Source of the DNA: Dasyornis broadbenti | Lineage: Eukaryota > Chordata > Aves > Passeriformes > Dasyornithidae | Assembly (NCBI GenBank): GCA_013397935.1 | Contig: VZRN01006406.1 | Span: 248,001-312,000 of the forward strand | Length of the DNA stretch: 64,000 nt | Reading direction: 5' to 3' | In this document: positions 1 to 13,100 of the stretch, one piece after another | How positions within the stretch are numbered: the first letter of the stretch is position 1 | Layout: every line of letters begins with the position of its first letter | Program-made: the position numbers and the translations under genes | The notes under the pieces: generated by a model | The model's input: only the letters and a program-made list of their open reading frames with translations | Database searches by the model: none | Told to the model about the DNA's origin: nothing

Positions 1-3000
1 TCTTCAGATGAGTCAGGGTAATATAATTGTGTTAATTATGAACAATGTGTTGAGCCTTCCTAGGGAATGGGAAAAATCTGTGGAACTTCCCTGCTAATAT
101 TTTGCTTCTGAAATGGGATATTTCTGCAAAATAACATGTGTAGAAGCAGAAAAACTTAGAACATAATACCTATTTTTCCATATTTTAGTTTTGGTCTGTA
201 AAGTTCCTGTTGTTTTCCATGTTCGTTTTTCATTGTTCTAGCACTGTATTTTCTTTTTTGTCTTTCTGAGTTTTTAGTTCTGTTATAGCATTTAGTCTTA
301 TGCAGGTCGTTCTCTGTTTAAGACCCTGAGATCACAAAACTCCACGAACAGGTTACTGCCAGTGAGTGCATTATTTTATATGTGAATATGAGCTAACAAA
401 AAATATTTATTTCCCCTCAGAAAAAAAACAACAAAACTTGGCCACACTTTTAAAAATTAGTTTTAAGTAATAATTCTGATTACAATATTCTTATTTTCTG
501 CTGAATTTTAGTAGCTATAATTGGCAGTAATCTCCACTGTGTTTGTGGAAATGTTGTTCTTAGTATTTAATTTGAAAAATAATCCTAAGTAGCATTTTTC
601 AAAGTTATGTGTAGGAATATATGTTTATCACTGGCTTATAATTTAAAACATGACTTGAAATACAATATTCTGAAATGATGCTGCAGCTCTACCCTTCTTC
701 AACAAAGAATTATTTTTTTTCAAACATTGCCTTATTTTCTGTTTTCTTACAAATTTTCTTTGCTTCTGATCTTCCTGATTCAAATTGTCTTTGAATTTCA
801 GAGAGTTTAACCTAAACCTTAACCAGCTCCTCATCTCTGTGATTTGAACAAAATGATTAATTTTTCATGCTCATCTCAGGTTACACAAGCTCGTTTGAGG
901 ATGCAAAGCTTCTTACAAGAGATGGTTCAGAAATCGTTTAGGGCCGAGGACTCCGTTTGGAGTTTGGAATGAATATTCACAGAAAATGTGCTGTTGTGCA
1001 CAAAATAAAATCCGGTTCTCCTGGGTGTTCGTAATCGCCTTCTGAAGCTGAATCCAGCAGTAGCACAAGTCAGCATGAACGTAATAAAATACTGCAAATA
1101 CATGAGCAAGTTCCTAAACAAATTAAATGCCAGTGTTTGTATCTCTGAGGAGCGCTGCAAATAGATTATGGCTTGTTTGTCTCTGTTCTGTAATCCCAGA
1201 AATAAACCAATATGTGTTACAAGGATTACCAGAGATTCAGAACTTCAGGAATTTCTGAGCATTGCTCTTTCTCCACTCTCTGCTATAAACAGGATTAATA
1301 GAGGTCTTGAGAACACCTGTATCTTCATTTTGGGAAACTGTCACTTGAGATTGATTTGCCAGGATATTTCTTTTTCTTCAGTAATTTTAATCAAATTATT
1401 ACTGGTACATGACCACATATGTCTACTTCATCTGATCTTGAGTGTGAAAGATTAATAAAGATGAACTGAGAACTTGGAACACTTCCATTGCAGTTTGGCT
1501 TTTTAAAACCACTGATTCTTCTTTGTATTTCTTTTGATTGGGTGAAAGCCTTTTAGAAAAAGATAAAAGCAGATAGAGATTTTATAATTTTTTTTAACTT
1601 CTTGTATGTCTTTGATACATATAGTCAGAATTTAATGTGAAAATTAGCATCCCTGCAGTTCCAATTGCGTGCCCTGCCAAAACAAAGCTAAATGATATTA
1701 ACATACTTTGCATTGCTAGACATGCATTAATAGTAGATTTATCTTTTTACAAATTTTTTTACATTATTATCATGCAAGTAAAATTAACACTGCAGCTTCT
1801 TCAAACTGCTAAAGCAGCAGATACATATTAATTATTTATCATTCTCAGACAGAATATTAGAGGCTTTCTTTTTTAAAACAGTTTTCTTGAATTATCCCAT
1901 AATTCCTAAAAAAAACCTGGAGAAAAAGGACAGTATAAAGATTTTTCAATGACTTTTTAAAAAGCTGTAAGTAGCTTTTGAATTGATGTGCGTGTTTAAG
2001 TGTCATTCTGTGCCTGGGAATGACCTTGTGTCCTAGAGGACATGGGTATCCCCTGTCAATGTGATTTGGGAATACAAGGCTTTGGGTTGAATTGGAGGAA
2101 TTCCTGCCTTGCCTTGCACCTCCGTGTCCCACCTTACCTCTTACTCTGCTGCGTTATCTCTTAAGAGCACTGATTTGTAAAGTGTGCTGATCTGGTTCAT
2201 AACATGGCTCCTGATGCAGTTGTGCTGGCACAGTTAAACTGTGGTGAAGCCAAAATGTGACTTTCAGTGTTTTCAAACAACTGTGGAAGAATGCATCAGA
2301 GATACTCGCTCTTTTAAGAAAAGCATACGGTACCACAGATAACAAATGCAATTTTATTTCATGTTGTCCTCCAAATGCGTACAGACAGCACGTGATTGTG
2401 AGTCATTGCAGTGTTCACTACGTGCTATAAACAAAATAATTGTCATCCTAAACCTGTCACTTTCAGTGTTTTCTTAGAGATTTTCTATTCCCATTCCACC
2501 CCTTGTAGAGCACTGTAGGGCTTTTATTATTTTTAATAACAATAAATCTCATTATTGTGAGTAAACAGGGATCTGTGCTTGTTCATAATCAGAACAAGGA
2601 TGGTATATGTTACCCGATGTGTGTTCTGGCAGCTGCAAATCCATTTCACATAAAGCAAGACCCTTGTTTTACTCTGTGTAGTCTCGATCATCACTGAAGG
2701 GGAGGAAATCTGTATCAGTGTTTGATTTCCACCTTTGTTGTTTGTCCCGTCTATGGTGTCCATCACCAAGGTTTATTTCATGAGGGAGCAAGCTCTAAGA
2801 CAAACCCACTAAAGTGCCCGAAGTTCCTTATTTCTTGAAGTGGTTAACAGAAAACGTAATTCATGCAGGAGGTGCTGTGTGCCCCAGTTGCTGGTGTGAC
2901 TTGCCGGTCCCTCTCCTGCTTGGGGGCTGCCTGGATCCTTTTGAGGGAAGGAGAGAATTTTTTTTTGTTCGATGAAACTGGTAACAAATTCCATAATGTG

Positions 3001-6000
3001 CTTGGCACTTGAATTGAAAATGTTCTGTAATATATCAGTTTTAAAATCCACCTCTGCCAAGATGGGTTCATCAGTTTGATTTGTGTTCCCTCCTGCACAG
3101 ACACACACATGAGCTTCCCTCCAGATTCCAGTTCAAGAACATCCTAGAGCTGAAAGTCTGGGAAATACATTTTCTAGGATCATCAAACAGGTACATTTTA
3201 CACATAGGCTTGCAGGTATAGGATTCCTGAAGTAGCTTTTCCTAAGAGAAAGATTAAAAAACCAAAGTCTAATACTTAATAATTTGGATTGTGCAGTAAT
3301 TCTGAACATCAGAGCAAGTGCTGCAAGTAGTTTTGCTGGGTACCTCAAGAATACCTCAAACAGAATCCAAAATTAAATACTAAAAGTATTGGATATGCTA
3401 GTTTGAATTCAGTATGGATGGCAAAGAATAAACTGCGCAGAAACTGAAATTCATGATTATTGAATTTTTTACAATAAGCTTATTTTTAAAGCATTGAGAG
3501 ATACTTAGTTTTTGTCTTGTAGCCCATAAGACTTCTGTCAACCCTTTTAGATATGCACCACCACTGTTAAAATGTTGGTCGGGGTTTGTTTGTCACATGC
3601 CCAAACCTGCTGTCTGTCAGCGGAGACTTTCTTTCAGTTCAGTAGTGACACGGGCATTTGCCAACACGGGAAAACCTGAGAATTGTCTTGTCTTTTCTCC
3701 CCTGTTGTATTCCATTGTTAGTAGAACATAAAAATATGTTTTAGCTCTTTGTAATATGTGGAAGAACTGCTCTTTCCTTTTTACGACTTAGTGGTTACAC
3801 AATTGTAGGATACTTAAAAAGGAAAAAATTTACTTTGTGTCAATTGGTGTGGAAATGTTATGTAATGTTGCTCTATTTTGGCCACCTCTATGTCATATTA
3901 ATTATTAGCCACTACAACGAGCTAAGTGGAAAGGGGGATTCAGAATGGTGAGAATATTGTGAAAAGTTGTTCCGTTTTCTTTTTTATTCTTGCCATTTTA
4001 TTAAATATTCTCAGAAGGGAGCAGGGAAATTAATGAGATGGCTTTGCATCAGTGTGTCAAAGCAGTTTTGCTTTTACACAATAAATGTGTTCCCTTTTAT
4101 TCTGTGTATCTTAAAAAGAAACAAGACTGACAGTGTTTTTTAAAGTACATTAAGTAAGCATTAAGACAAGAGTGATTTGCACTGAGAGAGAGGGGAGTGA
4201 TGTTTTTTCCTCTTTCACGGTTAAGCACATTTCCTTGCAGGGGAGGGGAAAAGATGACAGCAAGTTCTGAAAGGTTTGGGGGTTTTTTTCATATTAACTA
4301 TAGAACTTTTAGGTTTGTTTTTAAGGACGGCAGAAATCAGTTTAAAGATACAGTCTTGAGTAATACATACACAGATTTGCATTCACTCCATTGGTAAAGT
4401 GTTATGTAAACAGAATGCAGTGAATATACTTTGTAAAGCAAACCAGTATTTCTATAGGGTTATGGTTTTCTCTGTGTATCAGTGGATGTATGGTCTTGCT
4501 AACTTTGGGGAGTTTGGTGTGGTATACTTTGGTCTCGTATCTTCAGTTTTCTTTTAAATTTCTTTTAAACTCCCGATGTCATGAGAATGTGAATTTTTTA
4601 AAAAAGCTGTTTTTAAAGAATTTTTTTTTAATCTATCACCAATGATAAGATAAAATTGAAAAATGTATTTCAGATCCTTTCTGAGAACTCTCAGTAGCTG
4701 TTTTCTCTTCTTGGTGATCCTCACTGCCTTTCAGTTCTGTATTTTCTGTAAAAGTGCATAAACCTTTCATAGGCACAGCCATCTTCCTCACCCATGTCTC
4801 CGAACACTCCATAGTTCTGAGCATCCCCTGTCCATTTGTGGCCATGCATCCTGAAATGCAGGCTGCCAACAAGGCTGTTGTGATTCATCATCTCATGCTC
4901 CATTGCCTGTAAAGCTGCTTTGAAAGGCCTTTCTTGTGGCTGTTGTTAAAATCCCTGGCTGCAGAATTTCAAAGTTTTTTTTGTTTTGTTTTTGGGTTTT
5001 TTTGCTTTTTTTTTTTTTTTTTACAAAAGAAAAGGAAATGTTTTTCTCTTCCTTCGTATTTCTACCAGTGGCTAGTGAAGCAAAGCACTTCAAAACTGAC
5101 TTATGTTCCACATTGTAATTCTAGTGGATAATTCATAGAGAACTGAATAAAGACATATCAGGAAGCTGCTTGTTACCAGTTCTACTCTGTGGGCACCTGC
5201 TCCAGGTCCTCCTCCTCCTCTTGGGTGAATTTTTTCTGTGCCCGTTTTTTTTTTTCTTATCCTTGCTGACATTTTTAGCATCTACATCTCAAGATACTCC
5301 TAGTCTGAAGGTATGATTTTCTCTTTCCCATTAATAAAATCCATTTTTTCTTTCATTTTGAGCATCATGGAGTGTTGGGCGCCATTTTTGTTAGAGGAAG
5401 AGGTCTATATTTGACTTCACGTGCAATAAAACATGTATCTGACTTTGGAAGTCCGAACACTGAGCAGATGGAGAGTTCTTTCCCAGAATGTCGTGTTCAT
5501 AACTGCTAGCACAACAACATCAGTTTGTCTGGGTCAGTATTCTAATTGCATCCATTTTTAGCAAGAAAGAACAGCTAGAAGGAGTTTCTTTGTTCAAAGA
5601 GAAAATTTAGGAAGGCAAACAATGTGTCAGTGACTTCGTGAGGTGTAGCAGGTGGGTTCATTTTATAGCAGAGGTTAAGTGGGATGTGGTGGCTTAGCTG
5701 AAGGCTGATTTTTTGAGTTAGAAGAGTCTGCTGCACAGCAAAAGTGTGGTGATTACCAGAGGTGTGGGTTTAGAAGCCAGAGCCACCAAGCAGCTGGTGG
5801 AGCCTCCCTGTCATAGGAGCTACACAGCTCCTTTCAGTTTGGTTAGATAAAAGCCAGAAAAAGCACAGATAAACTGATTTTTCAGAGAAATATAAAGGAA
5901 TCATTGTGACTGGCTGCAGGAGAGCCAGTGGGAGCTAACAGCTGTTGAATGTTATCAGCAGAGGTGGGGGGAAGCTGTGTGCAAGTTCAAAGCACAAATA

Positions 6001-7804
6001 ACATAAATGTCTGTGACATGTCAGTTTATCCATCTCTGGGTTTGTCATGCTTAATAGAAGATCAAGTGCTGACAAAGGACAGTGCAGAATATACGCTGGG
6101 AATGGAGAAATGGAAGAATGCCCCTTTCACAGGAATGCATTGCACTAACTGTTCACTTCAGGCAATCGAGTGACAGAACCATCTTATTTGACCAAACGCA
6201 CGTTATTCTGTCTTTTATGCTCTAATTTATTCCCATCGTGCGCTGTGAAAGTCCTGCTTGGAGTGTCTGTTCTCAGCATAAAACTGTTTGTCAAATTTCT
6301 ATTAAGCTTAAGGTGAAAAATTAATGAGCCATTCACTTCAGATATTTCAAAACTAATACTGCTCTATTATTAATGCAGCAGAAAGTCAAAGGCATGGGTA
6401 CATACAATTACGGCTCGGTGTTCAGTCAGACTACTTTTTTTGTGTGTATTTTTGGGGGAACATCATTAAAACAGTGTTTCAGGTCATAGAAGGAATTATT
6501 TTGATGAATTCTATCAGTAAACTTTTTAGACAGTTTTAGTTGTTAACTTTTTGTTTTGTCTGAATCTGGCAGAAGGCGCCTTGAATAAACAGGTAATGAC
6601 AATGTTCTGTCCAATCTTGCTTTGAATCTAGAATTTAAACAAAAATGAACAGAAAATTGATTCAGATAACACAAAACTTCTTAGAGAAATATAATTAAAA
6701 ACTCTTTGCATAATGCTGATGCATAAAGCTGTGGGTGAAGCAATATTTTTGGGCTAGAGAAGTATGACATTGTGACTAACTGATCTTTCAGTCCTCAAAA
6801 AAGTCACTGAAACGATGGTAAAATTGTACATTTACTCAGAATTGAGTGGGATATGGTACACAAGTATTACTATTAAATTCTCCCAGTAAAAAATTCCGGA
6901 AATCTCAGAACATGTTGCCAGTGCCAGTAAGCTCAGTGATGGAGCACTGTGAAATGCTGGGTTAGAAGTGTCCCAGGCTGAGCAGTGTGGGGTCTGGTGC
7001 TCAAGGCTTGTGCTTGCATTGGAAAAGAAAACATCAAACACAGACAGTGCAGAAGTAGAAATGCAGGCCTTGCTTTCTGTGCAGAAACTTTCAAAAGAGT
7101 GCCTCTTTTTGTGCTCCTAAAATTAACTTAATAATTGATTACCATGTTTTTGTCCTCGCTTTACAGTGTGTTCTCTAGAGACTTTCTGAAATTAATAGTG
7201 GTTCTAGGCCTGGCACGGTTACATTACTAGACTTGCAGAGAAGAAGGAATTCTGTTTCTTGGAAGAGTTTCATGCTATAAAACTAAATTTCCTTCCAAGC
7301 AAAATGTCAAATTTAAATTATCCTCGAAGCATTTGTTGTTCCTACAGATCCTGAAATTGCTCTGTGCTGCACAGGGTTTGGCATCCAGCAGAGAAAGGGC
7401 CAGCAAGAATCTTCACGTTCTCTCGATGTGCTGGTTTCTTTATGAAGTTGCACTGCACTGTTTCACAGCCACTGCAGCACCAAACCCATGAGCATTTAAA
7501 ACTTGAGTGCTTAGGCTTTAGCCAGCAGCCCTGGAAATCTCCAGGTTTTTAAATGTGCGCTGCAGAGATTGGTCTTGTATGGTTCACTTTTGAAATCTGC
7601 TCACGATGCACGTGGGTTCCTCAGTCTCCTTGACAAGCTACTCTTGTGTCAACTAATAAGTGCCTGGCAGAGGGATAGAAAGTCTAACTTTTTCTTCTCT
7701 TTTTTTCTTTTAAAGCATTTTTAAATATTCATTCCAATAGTTTTTTTGGGTTTTTTTGCCTTTGTTAATAGTTCATTAAGTTCAGTTACTAGAGAATTTT
7801 GTAG

Positions 7805-8050
7805 AAATCAGGCCTGGAAAAGATGTCACGAGCTCATCTAATGTGGCACCTTCCCTCAGAGAAGGCATCAGCCATATCTGCATCCTTCCTGCCAGATGTT
7901 TGCTTACACTTTTCTTTAAATAGATTTCAGTTGAAGAGATTTTATCACCTGCCCAGGAATTTATGAATTCCTCCTATTAGAAGTTTTTCTTCCAGATAAA
8001 TTTGTTCAGATAACTTCAATCTGCCTTCCTATAGATTTTATTTTTCTTTT
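7805..8050 (-). repeat. Decayed CR1-type LINE fragment, antisense (3' region)
   Basis: Read on the + strand, this stretch follows the order of blocks typical of the reverse complement of a CR1 3' region. It opens with a 'ctggaaaag..gtca..agctcatcta' block, then an 'agatgtttg' block, then 'cttta..tttcagttgaagagatttta' and 'cacctgcccagg', and ends with 'ttagaagtttttcttcc'. The match is from memory of the family and is clearly diverged, with small indels, so this is an old dead copy. No reverse transcriptase reading frame remains. The edges are approximate. Confidence 0.6.
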
Positions 8051-9816
8051 TCTCCCCAACTTCAAACTCCGTCTTCTATTGTGAAATTATTAATCTTTAA
8101 ATATGGAGGGGTTTCTCCTGCAAGTTCTTGAAAATGTATCTTTCACAGGATATTCAGGTATGAAGCTCAAGTTGTGAGTAACTGGAGGAAGGAGGGATTT
8201 TTCTCATCTGAAACAGGAGATCTCATCTGAAAGGAGAGATTTTCCTCATCTGTTTTGAGCTTCATTGCTCCTGTAATACAGCCTGCAGATTGACAAACAC
8301 TAGGCAGAAAATAATGTCTCAATTGGACATCTCTGATGGACTTCTTTAGATTCTTATTGATTGCAGAAACAAACTCTCAGTGCTTGACCAAACTGATTTT
8401 GCCATCAGTTTACTGAAGTGACAATTTTAAGAGATTTTGAACCCAGACCAACTTTGATGAGACAAAGCATTTTTAAATTCTGTTTTGAACCAGCTTTATC
8501 TTTCCACTTAAACATTTGTCTGATTCTTTGAAACTGAATACTGATAACCTTGCCACTGTGCATTAAAGCTGAACAACACCATTTGTTTTTCCATAATTAA
8601 GTGTTTTAACTTTGGTCGATTTTTACATTGTGATTAAGGGCGTACTGTAGAAAGTCTCAGGAGTTTCTGGCACAGAAAAAAAAAATTAAAGATTGGGGTT
8701 ATGTCTAGTTTGTGGGGTTTTTTCTATATTGTGGCTCAGTAACAACAGTCCTGATAGTAGTTTTATAGACATTTTTTTGAAACATGCTGCTAGTTGCCGA
8801 TAGCTCCCTCCCTTTGTGATTGCAGTGACACGGAATTTAAAGGATGCTGTTGGGTAGTAAAGAACTCCATGCTGACATGAAATAAGGTGTTTGTTTTGCA
8901 GAGGTCTCGGGGAGAGGCCTCGTATTCTCAATCTCTGGTTGAAAGTTTGGCCGTGATTCAGCAGGGGCAGAGACATGGGAAGGCTTTGAGGGTGTTGCAG
9001 GTTGTGTTAGAGCTGTGTCCTGCCCTAGGCTATCAACCTCTGCTCCTTTTCCATGGTGGGCTTTTCATCTGCCAGAAGGGTTCTTGCTTTCCATGGGGAG
9101 AGGTGATCCCTATCTGAAATACCTGAGAAAAACAGGTGTTTTGTCCTGAAGCACTTCAGAGCATTTCCATGTGCAAAGTTAGGTGTTTTGGTTTTTTTTT
9201 CCCCGCCCGAGTTCTGTCAGCTGGTCTCCCAAAATATCTCATTATCTCATCAGAAACCTTCCCAGGATCTAATGTTAGACAGGCATGTGTGTGGAAACTC
9301 ACATCTTCTTAGTTAAAGGGAGATTTTCATATTTGGATGAAACTTCTGATATTGAGAGGTTTGTGCTATGTCTTTTTGAGGTCTTTAAACTGTAAATGAA
9401 GTGTTCCGATGCTTTCTGATCCATACCTTCCTCCCCTTGATGTGGCTGTTCAGTACCCTCTTATTGCAGACCTCCTTCAGCTGTTCGGTTTTTACTTGAA
9501 TTTGAAAGTTATTGCTGATTGGTAATTCTGTTTTTCAGTGATTCCTATAACTAAACACCAATTTAATTTGTTTTGTTTGATTCACAATCTTAATACCTGC
9601 TTGGACTCTAACAGTTTTTTTCTTGTGTAACTATTGCATAAATGCTGTAATATGTACATGCAATTTTGTAGTACATGCTCTTGAAGAAACTTATTTTCAG
9701 TATGGTAAGTACAAACAACCAGCTGCTTATCTAAATCAATTGCTTTACGCTGATGGTAGATATTTGCTTTTTTTTTTTTTAGTTTGGTTTATGAAAGAGA
9801 AAGATCTGGTTTTCAT

Positions 9817-9824
9817 TTACTAAA
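9817..9824 (+). promoter_or_regulatory. Candidate branch point for the 9851 exon
   Basis: TTACTAAA lies about 30 bases before the AG at 9849-9850 and is followed by the tract gctcttctctttctg. It resembles the canonical TACTAAC branch site unusually well, and the distance is normal for a vertebrate intron. Confidence 0.5.
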
Positions 9825-9850
9825 TTGCTCTTCTCTTTCTGTTATTAAAG

Positions 9851-9994
9851 ATGGAAGCTACAGACAAAATCGACTGAACCTCACGACACTGCTGGTACAA
9901 CCAATTTCTGCAGTTCTTGCCAGAAAACTTGTTTCCCTACCTGAGGACACTGCCCAAAAAGACAGGTGTACACCCCTCCAGCTGCCAGCTACAG
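9851..9994 (+). CDS. NAALADL2: NAALADL2 internal exon: end of PA domain
   Basis: First NAALADL2 exon in the window, 144 bases. It takes one base from the previous exon and leaves one base for the next (phase 1 on both sides). The frame reads DGSYRQNRLNLTTLLVQPIS and ends near LQLPAT. The LTTLLVQPIS block, followed by a short helix with RKLV, matches the conserved end of the PA domain, where PSMA has its IPVHPIGYYDAQKLL segment. An N-glycosylation sequon N-L-T is encoded at 9877-9885, as expected for an extracellular part of a type II membrane protein. The acceptor is strong (TACTAA-like branch site, then ttattaaag). The donor, acag|gtagtg, departs from the consensus. The family assignment rests on the joint reading of all six exons; the exact 5' edge rests on the acceptor and the phase. 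Confidence 0.93.
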
Positions 9995-10164
9995 GTAGTG
10001 CTTTTCAAGTAAACTTTACCTATGGGATGTTCCTCAAGGACTCCAAATCCACTTTCTGTAGCAGCTAAGAGGTTTAGCTGATTATGTTTTGCTTAGATGC
10101 TTTCTAGAAGAGGCTTTTAACAGTCTTAAAATTATGCTCCTAAAGTCTGATAGAAGTTTTGGTT

Positions 10165-10184
10165 AAAAAAAAAAAAAAAAAAAA
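10165..10184 (+). repeat. Poly-A tract, 20 bases
   Basis: Uninterrupted run of 20 A within the intron. No target-site duplication or recognisable retroposed body sits directly upstream, so I cannot assign it to a retrotransposed copy. Confidence 0.9.
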
Positions 10185-13100
10185 TCACTTAATATAATAC
10201 ATTGAGCACTAATTCTTAATATTGACTAAAAACCTCCTGTGGGTAGATACCATCACTAGGGAGGGTTTATTAGTGCTGCAGTGTGGTTTTTTAGGCCTTG
10301 TTGTACTACCAATAATGTGATTCCAACATTAAGGCATCAGTAACCATATAATTCCGTGGGGTTTTTTTCTGTTTCTGGAATAATAACATTTAAATTCTAA
10401 ACATATCTCTGTGTTCCGTAATTTGTATATGCTATAGAATAAACAATGTACTGTTATCTGAACCTTCAGGCAGCTTTTCATGCAAGTTTCTCCAGGAAAA
10501 CGGACATCGCGATAAGAACAAAATACCTTGAGTAGAGCCAGATGAATGCATTCACAGTATCTCTCTAGAAATAATGCCATTAGCAAAGTCACACAGATTA
10601 TGGCTTGAAAAAACTTACTGCTGATGTAGGGGTGGGGGGAAACAGTAAGAGTAGTCTTCCAGCAAAGATACTGCACAGCGTTTCACTGAAGGAATATCTT
10701 CCAGAGAACATTCTAGATGTTGAGGTGCGTGTAAAAGAGTGAAGAGTAATTCTGTCTTCAGTTTTGTTTTGTACCTGCCCGTCTTTCAGCAGAAAAAAAA
10801 ACGGTGTGTTTTGTCATAATGCCTGTTTAAATGAATTGATTTGAAACTGTGGTCTTGGAAGGGAGGAGGCAAATCAATTTAGCCACTGTATCCTCTGCTA
10901 CACACAGTGATGATAACAGTGAAAACAAATTTTAAGGGCAACCAATGTACTATCATGTGCTGTATCACTTGTTTATTGCTTTTGGAAAGTTACTGTGGAA
11001 TAGGAGCACAATACAACAAGTCATAAAAAAGGTTGATTAATTTTATGACTTGTGTTAGTATTTGTAGTTATACATACTAAAAAGGAAGGCAGAAGCTCTC
11101 ATGCTTCATGACTTAAGCTGCTGTGGTTTGGCAGGACTATTGTTCTCCATGCATGGCTGACTAGATATTTGAAAAATGAAATGATTGTCCCCACAAACAG
11201 TAAAAATAAGGAGAAAAGGTCATTTTGGAAGGAACAAATGCTTAACCACTCCAGGTAGGATGCATGAAGCTTGTTAGTGTTGAAGGAATTTTCAACAGCT
11301 GAAGTGCCTGGAGCAAAGCATGAATTTGGGCTGGCAAATGACACTCATTTTAGAAAGATAAAAGGCTGCACAGTGTCTGTTTCTCAAAAAGCTTTGTGTG
11401 GAGGCTGCAGGACAGAATCACCTAAAGCGCAGCTTATTCTACTTTTTCTCTGACAGGTGTGGCATGTCTGTTTCATTTCCCTGTGAAGACAGGAATTCTG
11501 TGAGAGCAGAATTTCTGGAAAGAAAGAATATTCCAAGGCAAGAGTCTAGTAAGAGCCAGTCCATGTCTGGCTTACTCTGGGTGAACACAACAGCTCGGGT
11601 CTTATTTCATGTAAAGCTTCTGAACCACAGTAATCCGTGTGGGATTTTTTAAAAAGTCTTTATTTATTGAGAAAATAGGGACTATAAGGAGAAGCCTTGT
11701 ATAATTCTGTAAGGTATTACAATACATTTTTCCTTGACGTGATGGTGAAGCTGTTGATGTTTTGGAGCACAGAGGGTGCTGTTGTTCAGTAGCAGCCTTA
11801 ATGGACGTGATAAAAGACTGGTCTTACGATAAGAAATGGTGTATAACTATTTAATAATAGTAATAGCTACAGAGATAATGCTGAGGGCAGCAATGCATTT
11901 GAGAGCAGTGAAGGTTGATTTTGCAGTCTTGCTGTTGATTTGAAGAAGCTTAAGAGAGAGATTTCACTTCTGACGTAGGACTCATCACTTATCTGTCAAA
12001 AGAGGTGAATGAGCAATTCAGATGATTGGTTGGCTTAAAATTTGTTAGGATAAAATGATCATCATTCTCTCATCAGTATGTTTCAAAAAGCTGAGCAGCA
12101 GATTCATCAGTAATGATTAAACATTTATATATAGTTTTCTCACATTGTCGCTTTTTCCCCTTAGCCTTGCAGTTTTCAAGAGACAAAGTGTGACAGAGGC
12201 AGTGGGAGGATGTGGAGACAAACATCCCAGACAGATCGAGTGCTCAGGACCTACAGAGCAAATAGTGGGAATTGAAGTTAGCTGTTAGTTTTGTGTTAGG
12301 TGAAGTCAGTAATTAGATTTGCTTTTTGTTTGGTATGGGACAATTTTGTACTCGGTCCTTATTAATCTGAAATTCTGTGCTCCCATTAACTTTTCCCCAA
12401 AAATAGGCAATTAGAAGGAATTTCAGGGTGAACTTTTATAGAGAAACTGTTAGCTTTTGAAGCTTCCTTTTTTTTTTTTTTTTACAGAGGATTTCTAGGA
12501 TATTTGCTAGAACACTGTGAAGGTTGTTGTAAAACTATAACACTTCCAGAAACATAAATGAAGAAATTCCTGCTGTGTACAATAAACTGTCTTTGTTGTT
12601 GTTAAGTTTCCCACTATTTGGGAGTTTTCAGTCATGTGAAAATTATCCCTTTTCAATTAATCTCTTGAGTATTTAATGTAAATCCGTCTAGTGGGATTGA
12701 ATTTACAAAGTGTTTTTTTGTCACTAATGACAATTTACTTTGGTGTTGAACGGCAGTCCTGGAAGTCTGGTATTTAGACCCAATAGTGTCATGTGTGTGA
12801 TTTTTGTCTTTGGTTTTAAGTGTCAGTTCTCATACTCACCTGACTCATGTCTGAGAAAAGAGAAGCTGAGAAAGCTGCAATATTTCCCTCATGATCAGTC
12901 TCCAGGTGTCTGTGGCTCATCCTGTTCTGTTGCTCATCCTGTTCTTCCGTTCTTCTCCACGTTCGTGCTGCTGGTCACTCTTGGAGATGAGGACTGCACG
13001 AGCGGTGGGTCTGCCCGCGTTTGCCTGAGCAATACAGCTCAGCTGCTAGCAAGTATAATGCAAGCATTCATGCAGCGATCTCACTTAAAGATCCCATTTC

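Larger units (their letters stand above)
1..9850 (+). other. NAALADL2: NAALADL2 intron upstream of the first exon in the window (partial)
   Basis: AT-rich non-coding sequence running into the acceptor at 9850/9851. I looked for the preceding NAALADL2 exon, which should encode the glycine/proline-rich PA-domain loop, and did not find it, so that exon probably lies before position 1. Open frames here are short and have no recognisable domain. Contents I can name are an antisense CR1 fragment near 7.8-8.05 kb, a 17-base T run at 5006-5022, and an 11-bp inverted repeat at 8160-8265. The acceptor has a good pyrimidine tract and a branch-point-like TTACTAAA at 9817-9824. Confidence 0.7.

Noticed and set aside
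9689..9706. Apparent 4-base microexon: ttattttcag, tatg, gtaagta
   Set aside because: Good acceptor and donor strings, but a 4-base exon would break the frame into the 9851 exon, and there is no protein counterpart.
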